From NCBI GenBank assembly GCA_964543235.1, contig CAZIXE010000038.1, forward strand, positions 1 through 34,056: 34,056 nucleotides of DNA. The letters are read 5' to 3'. Shown here piece by piece: positions 30,288-34,056 of the stretch (within the stretch, counting starts at the first letter, position 1; every line of letters starts with the position of its first letter). The position numbers and the translations under genes are program-made. The notes beneath the pieces are model-generated. The model ran no database searches, was not told the DNA's origin, and saw only the letters and a program-made list of their open reading frames with translations. This DNA is from JANMMJ01 sp964543235. Lineage in GTDB: Bacteria; Pseudomonadota; Alphaproteobacteria; Rhizobiales; Aestuariivirgaceae.

Positions 30288-31301
30288 ATGACGACGCCCT
30301 CCTTCACCGAAGCCCTTGCCACCCGTCCCTGGCTTCTTGCCGATGGGGCGACCGGCACCAACTACTTCCAGATGGGCCTGGTTTCGGGTGATGCCCCGGA
30401 ACTGTGGAACTTCGAGCATCCCGACCGCGTGCGGTCCCTGCACCGCCGTTTCATCGAAGCGGGCGCCGACATCATCCTCACCAATACTTTCGGCGGCAAC
30501 CGCCACCGCCTCAAGCTCCACAACGCCCAGGACCGGGTGCGCGAACTCAACATCGCGGCGGCGAAGAATGCCCGCGCCGAGGCCGATGCCGCCGGCCGCC
30601 CCGTCTATGTCGGCGGCTCCATGGGCCCCACCGGCGAGATCCTCGAGCCCGTCGGCACGCTGCCCCATGCCGATGCCGTCAGGGCCTTCGCGGAGCAGGC
30701 CATGGCGCTGAAGGAAGGCGGCGTCGATGTGCTGTGGATCGAGACCATGTCGTCGGAAGAGGAACTGCGCGCCGCCGTCGAAGGCGCCGCCGGGGCCGGC
30801 CTGCCGATCGTCACCACCATGAGCTTCGACACCAACGGCCGCACCATGATGGGGGTGACGCCCAAGGCCTTCGGCGCGCTCACGGCGACTCTCGCGGCCC
30901 AGCCGGTGGCCATCGGCGCCAATTGCGGGGTCGGCGCCTCGGAACTCATCGCCACCGTGCTTGGCATCACCGCGGCCAGGCCCGATGCCGCCGTCGTCGC
31001 CAAGGGCAATTGCGGCATTCCGCAATATGTCGACGGCCACATTCACTATACCGGAACCCCGGAACTCATGGCCGATTATGCCAGGATCGCGCTCGATGCC
31101 GGGGCGAAGATCATCGGCGGCTGCTGCGGCACGAGTCCCGAGCATCTGGCCGCCATGCGCCGGTCGCTGGAAGGCTACACCCGCCACGAGCGCCCCTCGA
31201 TTGCCCTGGTCGAGGCGCGCCTCGGCCCCGTGTCCGAACTTGCCAGGGGCATCGATACTGCCGCTGCCGGTGCGGCCCGGCGCGAGCGCCGCCGCGGCTG
31301 A
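30288..31301 (+). CDS. bmt: Homocysteine S-methyltransferase, betaine-dependent type
   Basis: A 337-residue Zn-dependent methyltransferase predicted to make methionine from homocysteine, most likely with betaine as methyl donor. Zinc ligands are Cys213 in GANCGVGAS and Cys279/Cys280 in IGGCCGTSPEH. The barrel opens with LLADGATGTNYFQMGL and contains TNTFGGNRHRL and GSMGPTGE, typical of alphaproteobacterial Bmt. No cobalamin or folate domain follows, so it is not full-length MetH. GAGG lies 5 bases before the ATG. It appears to be a separate unit from the soe operon, controlled by the palindrome just upstream. Another methyl donor (for example methylmethionine) cannot be excluded. Confidence 0.85.
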   Translation: MTTPSFTEALATRPWLLADGATGTNYFQMGLVSGDAPELWNFEHPDRVRSLHRRFIEAGADIILTNTFGGNRHRLKLHNAQDRVRELNIAAAKNARAEADAAGRPVYVGGSMGPTGEILEPVGTLPHADAVRAFAEQAMALKEGGVDVLWIETMSSEEELRAAVEGAAGAGLPIVTTMSFDTNGRTMMGVTPKAFGALTATLAAQPVAIGANCGVGASELIATVLGITAARPDAAVVAKGNCGIPQYVDGHIHYTGTPELMADYARIALDAGAKIIGGCCGTSPEHLAAMRRSLEGYTRHERPSIALVEARLGPVSELARGIDTAAAGAARRERRRG

Positions 31302-31325
31302 GCCGCTGCAGACCCGTTGCCATGG

Positions 31326-31480
31326 GTCATCCCTCCCCCTTGCGGGGAGGGAGTCGCGCGCCAGCGCGACGGGTGGGGGTGAAGCGCCGCGCCGCCCCCC
31401 ATTGTTTCTCCTCCCCCGGAGCGAAGCGAGCGGGGGAGGGGGACCGCGCAGCGGGGGAGGGGGCGAAGCGCCGCCCCGCC
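31326..31480. repeat. Composite intergenic palindromic repeat element
   Basis: About 155 bases of repetitive, G/C-skewed sequence. CCCTCCCC (31331-31338) pairs with GGGGAGGG (31344-31351); CCTCCCCCG (31410-31418) pairs with CGGGGGAGG (31431-31439); a further GCGGGGGAGGG copy starts about 31451. GTGAAGCGCCGCG and GCGAAGCGCCGCC are related direct repeats. Such elements are common in rhizobial intergenic regions. It separates bmt from the HNH gene and probably ends bmt transcription. Confidence 0.65.
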
Positions 31481-31582
31481 GCAGCCGCATCGAAAGCTCC
31501 GGTGGACCTTCCGAAGGCGCTGAACGCCGCGAGCCCGCGCGAGCGGCTGGGAGCCGTCCCGCTTTCCCGCTACAACTTCCCC

Positions 31583-32482
31583 ATGGCCTATGGCGTCTTC
31601 ATGCACCGCGCCGATTCCATCTATGACGATCGGCCCGAGGAACAATATCAGTTCCCGCCGCAATATCTCGGCCGGGCCAGGGAGGTCGTCGGTGACTGGA
31701 TTGTCTATCTCGAACCCACCAAGGTGAAGAACAGCCGGGGCTATTTCGCCATTGCCCGCGTGCAGGAGGTGATCCCCGATCCCAAGGCACCCGGCATGTA
31801 TCTCGCCATCATCGCGCCCGGTTCCTATCTCGACTTCGTCAACCCCGTGCCCTTCAGCGATGCTGCGGGGCCGATCGAGCACGGTGTACTGAATGCCGCG
31901 GGTGCCATGTCCGGCCGGGCCCAGTCTGCTGTCCGCCCTGTCTCGCCTGCCGATTTCAGCCGCATTCTCGCCCGCGGCCTCCCGGACGACCAGCCGCCCG
32001 TCCCGCACACGGGCGAAGCGCAGGCGTCGGCCGGATTTGCTGAGGAGCAGGCCCCCTTCATCGCCGAACTGGTGCGTGAACGGGTGCAGCAAATCACCAC
32101 GCGCGCGTTGCGCGACCGCGTTTTCCGCTCCAATGTACTCCGCGCCTACGGCGAACGCTGCGCCCTTACCGGGTTGAAGCTGATCAATGGCGGCGGCCTC
32201 GCCGAGGTGGAGGCCGCCCACATACGCCCGGTCGAACAGAACGGTCCCGACAGCATCGGCAACGGCATTGCACTTTCCCGCACCGCGCATTGGATGTTCG
32301 ACCGCGGCCTGATCGGCCTGAGCGATGATCTGGATATCCTCATCTCGCGCCAGGCCAACGACCCCGATAGCATTCGCGCATTTGTCAACGGATCCGGCCG
32401 CGCCCACCGGCCCGCTCGGTTCGCCGACCGGCCGCATCCGCATTATCTTCGCTGGCACCGCGATAACTGTTTCAAGAGTTGA
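31583..32482 (+). CDS. HNH endonuclease-domain protein
   Basis: A 299-residue protein. The N-terminal part has SIYDDRPEEQYQFPPQYLG (residues 12-30), the Y-D-D...Y-x-F-P pattern of a domain often found in front of HNH nucleases. The C-terminal HNH motif is RCALTGLKL (Cys193), EAAHIRPVEQNGPD (His213), then NGIALSRTAHWMFDRGLI (Asn228, His236, Asp240). All expected catalytic and structural residues are there, so DNA cleavage is plausible. The ATG at 31583 matches the family N-terminus but has no clear ribosome site. There is no methylase next to it, so it looks like a solitary nuclease, possibly Type IV-like or a defence component. Function is inferred only from domains. Confidence 0.75.
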   Translation: MAYGVFMHRADSIYDDRPEEQYQFPPQYLGRAREVVGDWIVYLEPTKVKNSRGYFAIARVQEVIPDPKAPGMYLAIIAPGSYLDFVNPVPFSDAAGPIEHGVLNAAGAMSGRAQSAVRPVSPADFSRILARGLPDDQPPVPHTGEAQASAGFAEEQAPFIAELVRERVQQITTRALRDRVFRSNVLRAYGERCALTGLKLINGGGLAEVEAAHIRPVEQNGPDSIGNGIALSRTAHWMFDRGLIGLSDDLDILISRQANDPDSIRAFVNGSGRAHRPARFADRPHPHYLRWHRDNCFKS

Positions 32483-32593
32483 GGCGTGCCGGCGGCATCC
32501 AACACGTTGTCCAGATACAAGGGCGCCACGCAGCCGCCTGCTTGAAAGGCCTGGCCAACGCCGCAGCCCCGGGACCCGGTCCGGACAAGGACT

Positions 32594-33115
32594 CTACTTT
32601 CGCGTCTGCTTGCGCCATGCTCCCCAGTCTACCGGCATGTCCGGCGTCGTGGTGACGTCGAGCTGCTCTCGCGGCAGGCGGTCGGTGAACAGCACGAGAT
32701 TCAGGCATGGCCACCGCGCACTTGGGGCAATTAACCCGTCGAATCCGAGAAAATGAGCGGCATCTGCAATAGCCTGTGTCCGCTGGTAGATTCGTTCGCC
32801 GTAGCGGCCGGTCTCGACACCGAGGCGGCCGAGTGATTCGAGGTCCGCGAGTTTCAATGTTTGCGCTGTCGTGACCCGCAGCTCGTAGGCAAACCAGCGC
32901 ACTCTTGAAGGAAACACCGGCTGCAGGGCAAGGAAGGCATGGACTTCGGAGAGCGCCCCGTCGCGTTCGAGCGACGTGTAGAGCACGTCGAATCTGCCAT
33001 TGCACCAGCGGCTGCGCGAAGGGCTGCCCACCAGCGGATCGCGTTCTTCGCGGACCACCCGCCAGGTCGCACCCGAGTAAGACTCCCGCTTCAGCGCATC
33101 GATGGCGTCCAGCAA
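32594..33115 (-). CDS. RES-domain toxin of a RES-Xre toxin-antitoxin pair
   Basis: A 173-residue RES protein. Conserved positions are Arg19 in TWRVVRE, Tyr46 in DVLYTSLE, Glu57 in LSEVHAF, and Ser132/Asn139 in IAPSARWPCLNLVLF. RES toxins are ADP-ribosyltransferase-fold enzymes that deplete NAD or modify a host protein. The only visible start is a TTG at 33115; no ATG or GTG occurs in frame between it and the antitoxin, and the ribosome site is poor, which suits low-level, coupled translation after the antitoxin. It ends facing the HNH gene, 111 bases away. The order antitoxin then toxin is the usual one for this family. Confidence 0.82.
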   Translation of the reverse strand: MLDAIDALKRESYSGATWRVVREERDPLVGSPSRSRWCNGRFDVLYTSLERDGALSEVHAFLALQPVFPSRVRWFAYELRVTTAQTLKLADLESLGRLGVETGRYGERIYQRTQAIADAAHFLGFDGLIAPSARWPCLNLVLFTDRLPREQLDVTTTPDMPVDWGAWRKQTRK

Positions 33116-33150
33116 CTCCAGGTCCCGCGCCCGGCGTTGGTCGTGGATGT

Positions 33151-33489
33151 CTATGTGTAGGCCCCCGAATCCAGTCCCTCGATCACTTCGAGAACTTCCT
33201 CTGTGCGGCCGGCATTGATGAGGTCGATGGCCCGCTCATTCCCGAGCATGGGATGCCGTGTATGCAGCCACAGCCGGGTTTCGTCTGGGGTATAAAACTC
33301 CGCCAGCCGGTCCACGACATACCGCAGCTCGGCAATCACAGTCTGGGTCTTGAGATCGGGCGTAGCCTTGCCGCTCGACCAGCGCGAAACGGTAGCCGGG
33401 GAGACCGCCACGATGTTGGCGATATCCTTGCCCTGCAGGCCGCCATCGTCCTTCAGGTGATCGAGAATCCTGCTGAGTGCCGTGGACAT
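33151..33489 (-). CDS. Xre/MbcA/ParS-type antitoxin
   Basis: A 112-residue antitoxin. The first half is an Xre helix-turn-helix (LQGKDIANIVAVSPATVSRW); the second half is the MbcA/ParS toxin-binding domain with LRYVVDRLAEFYTPDETRLW and HPMLGNERAIDLINAGRTEE, ending near DSGAYT. It would neutralise the RES protein and repress the pair. The ATG at 33489 lies two bases after the stop of a possible small upstream frame and has no clear ribosome site. TATACT (minus strand, plus 33494-33499) is -10-like and close to the start, so a leaderless message is possible. Confidence 0.87.
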   Translation of the reverse strand: MSTALSRILDHLKDDGGLQGKDIANIVAVSPATVSRWSSGKATPDLKTQTVIAELRYVVDRLAEFYTPDETRLWLHTRHPMLGNERAIDLINAGRTEEVLEVIEGLDSGAYT

Positions 33490-33491
33490 GA

Positions 33492-33722
33492 TCAGTATAT
33501 GGTCGAGCTGAATTCGATAGCCTGGATGGCATGCCCAGGAACTGTGGATCGGCTTCCCGGCGAAGCGCTGGCATCAAGATTCTTGGGCACTTCGCACATG
33601 CTCTCTAGCTGCACCGCACTGTCGCCGGGGCGCTCTGCAAGCTTGTCATCCGTTCCCTCCGGGAAGCTGCGGTCACAGACGCATTCCCGTGCAGGATGCA
33701 CGACAGTATTACCATGGGCCAT
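33492..33722 (-). CDS. Possible small hypothetical protein upstream of the antitoxin
   Basis: A 76-residue frame from an ATG at 33722 with AGAAGG about 5 bases upstream, ending two bases before the antitoxin ATG. An in-frame GTG start at 33764 is also possible. Two Cys occur close together (ECVC) but no known domain is seen. Codon use is acceptable but not strongly biased. If real it could be translationally coupled to the TA pair; it may be chance. Confidence 0.3.
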   Translation of the reverse strand: MAHGNTVVHPARECVCDRSFPEGTDDKLAERPGDSAVQLESMCEVPKNLDASASPGSRSTVPGHAIQAIEFSSTIY

Positions 33723-33856
33723 GCCAGCCTTCTTTTGATCGAACTTGCATAGCTCTTTCAGCACAAGAAATCAAGAAAGCATTATGTAATTACATGAAGG
33801 CACGGCGCTTCGTGATCCAAGGGGGCGACGCATTCAAAATCGTTCTCTCTTCGTTC

Positions 33857-33885
33857 TTGACACCCCTCCCAACCTGTGCCATATT
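33857..33885 (+). promoter_or_regulatory. Strong sigma70-type promoter
   Basis: TTGACA (33857-33862), a 17-base spacer and CATATT (33880-33885) match the consensus -35 and -10 well. A transcript would start near 33892 and give an ~83-base leader before the ATG at 33975. Its target lies at or beyond the window edge. Confidence 0.6.
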
Positions 33886-33974
33886 TCCCATCGCTTCTTC
33901 CCCAGAGAGGGCGGGCTCGAGCCGTCGGATCCGGGGGAAGGGGGCGGGTCTTTGAAGGAAGGAGACAGTTACGG

Positions 33975-34007
33975 ATGTTTCTTGAGAGCAAAGCGGTCAC
34001 TGGGTAG
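33975..34007 (+). CDS. 10-codon open frame with ribosome site (leader peptide or truncated gene start)
   Basis: ATG at 33975 follows GGAAGGAG (about 10 bases upstream) and is read as MFLESKAVTG before a TAG at 34005-34007. The good promoter and ribosome site suggest real translation. It may be a leader peptide, or the first codons of a gene broken by an insertion near the TAG, since GGTAGTGTCCTGAA looks like an insertion-sequence end. Neither option can be settled because the window stops 49 bases later. Confidence 0.3.
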   Translation: MFLESKAVTG

Positions 34008-34056
34008 TGTCCTGAAGGTTCAGCAAATTCGGCCGTGAAGGCGGTCATGGTATGCG

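Larger units (their letters stand above)
33765..34056. other. Terminal non-coding stretch with promoter and micro-ORF
   Basis: No gene of normal length is supported here. The region is lower in GC than the rest (for example ATTATGTAATTACATGAAGG at the start). It holds the promoter and the 10-codon frame described separately. The last bases after about 34004 change character and may belong to another element cut by the window edge. Confidence 0.45.

Noticed and set aside
30404..31582. Upstream extension of the HNH frame through bmt
   Set aside because: It overlaps bmt in another frame and crosses the repeat element; the HNH family N-terminus begins at 31583.
33782..34048. 88-codon minus-strand frame at the window end
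   Set aside because: It runs antisense through a strong promoter and leader and shows no domain.
34002..34056. Insertion-sequence end
   Set aside because: Only a vague resemblance in about 14 bases and no transposase in view; mentioned as a possibility, not called.
1..34056. CRISPR array, tRNA or rRNA genes
   Set aside because: No regularly spaced repeats and no tRNA-like or rRNA-like sequence was seen on either strand by eye.

Overview
The window reads as chromosomal DNA of a GC-rich alphaproteobacterium, most likely of the Hyphomicrobiales (Rhizobiales) type. The reasons are the dense gene packing with strong G/C preference at third codon positions, a DUF3008 small protein, short palindromic intergenic repeats of the kind common in rhizobia, and the particular set of polyamine and sulfonate genes. 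The species cannot be named from sequence alone. No rRNA, tRNA, CRISPR array or complete insertion sequence was seen.

Region 1 (about 1-12.9 kb) is a polyamine/amine catabolic block. A SpuC-like putrescine:pyruvate aminotransferase (232-1617) is followed by a polyamine-type ABC importer: binding protein 1749-2834, permeases 5328-6200 and 6203-7051, ATPase 7056-8144. Inserted in the importer genes is a kinase-aminotransferase fusion (2917-5241) resembling hydroxylysine kinase joined to a phospho-amine phospho-lyase. An agmatinase-family ureohydrolase (8148-9143) and a GNAT acetyltransferase overlapping it by 4 bp follow. After a short lower-GC gap and a DUF3008 gene come divergent puuB (gamma-glutamylputrescine oxidase) and puuA (gamma-glutamylputrescine synthetase), with interleaved promoters between them.

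Region 2 (12.9-15.2 kb) holds two minus-strand genes of unknown role: a thiamine-diphosphate enzyme resembling an acetolactate synthase large subunit, and a membrane-anchored Sel1-like repeat protein.

Region 3 (15.3-30.3 kb) is a C2-sulfonate (taurine-type) dissimilation block. Xsc (17415-19193) splits sulfoacetaldehyde into sulfite and acetyl phosphate. Pta (15354-16250) and AckA (16283-17392) turn acetyl phosphate into acetyl-CoA or acetate plus ATP. Alanine dehydrogenase (20501-21619), with a divergent Lrp/AsnC regulator, would regenerate pyruvate and release ammonium from the alanine made by pyruvate-dependent transaminases. A MocR/TauR-like regulator with a co-oriented EamA transporter diverges from a SoeABC-type membrane-bound sulfite dehydrogenase (24783-29419), which would oxidise the toxic sulfite. 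A metallo-beta-lactamase-fold gene is packed one base behind soeC. Two 21-bp-spaced direct repeats between the regulator and soeA form a likely regulator site. No taurine importer or dedicated taurine aminotransferase lies in the window, so the upstream steps are inferred to be elsewhere.

Region 4 (30.2-34.1 kb) has a betaine/homocysteine S-methyltransferase behind a near-perfect AT-rich palindrome (likely ArsR/SahR-type operator), a repeat element, an HNH endonuclease, a RES-Xre toxin-antitoxin pair, and a terminal non-coding stretch. That stretch has a strong sigma70-like promoter and a 10-codon reading frame.

The two catabolic modules share a logic: SpuC-type and taurine-type transaminases both pass nitrogen to pyruvate, giving alanine that Ald recycles. 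The components are known families. The less usual aspects are the arrangement (xsc-ackA operon with convergent pta; MocR directly controlling soeABC; an MBL enzyme in the soe operon), the kinase-lyase fusion inside a polyamine importer locus, and several regulatory palindromes.
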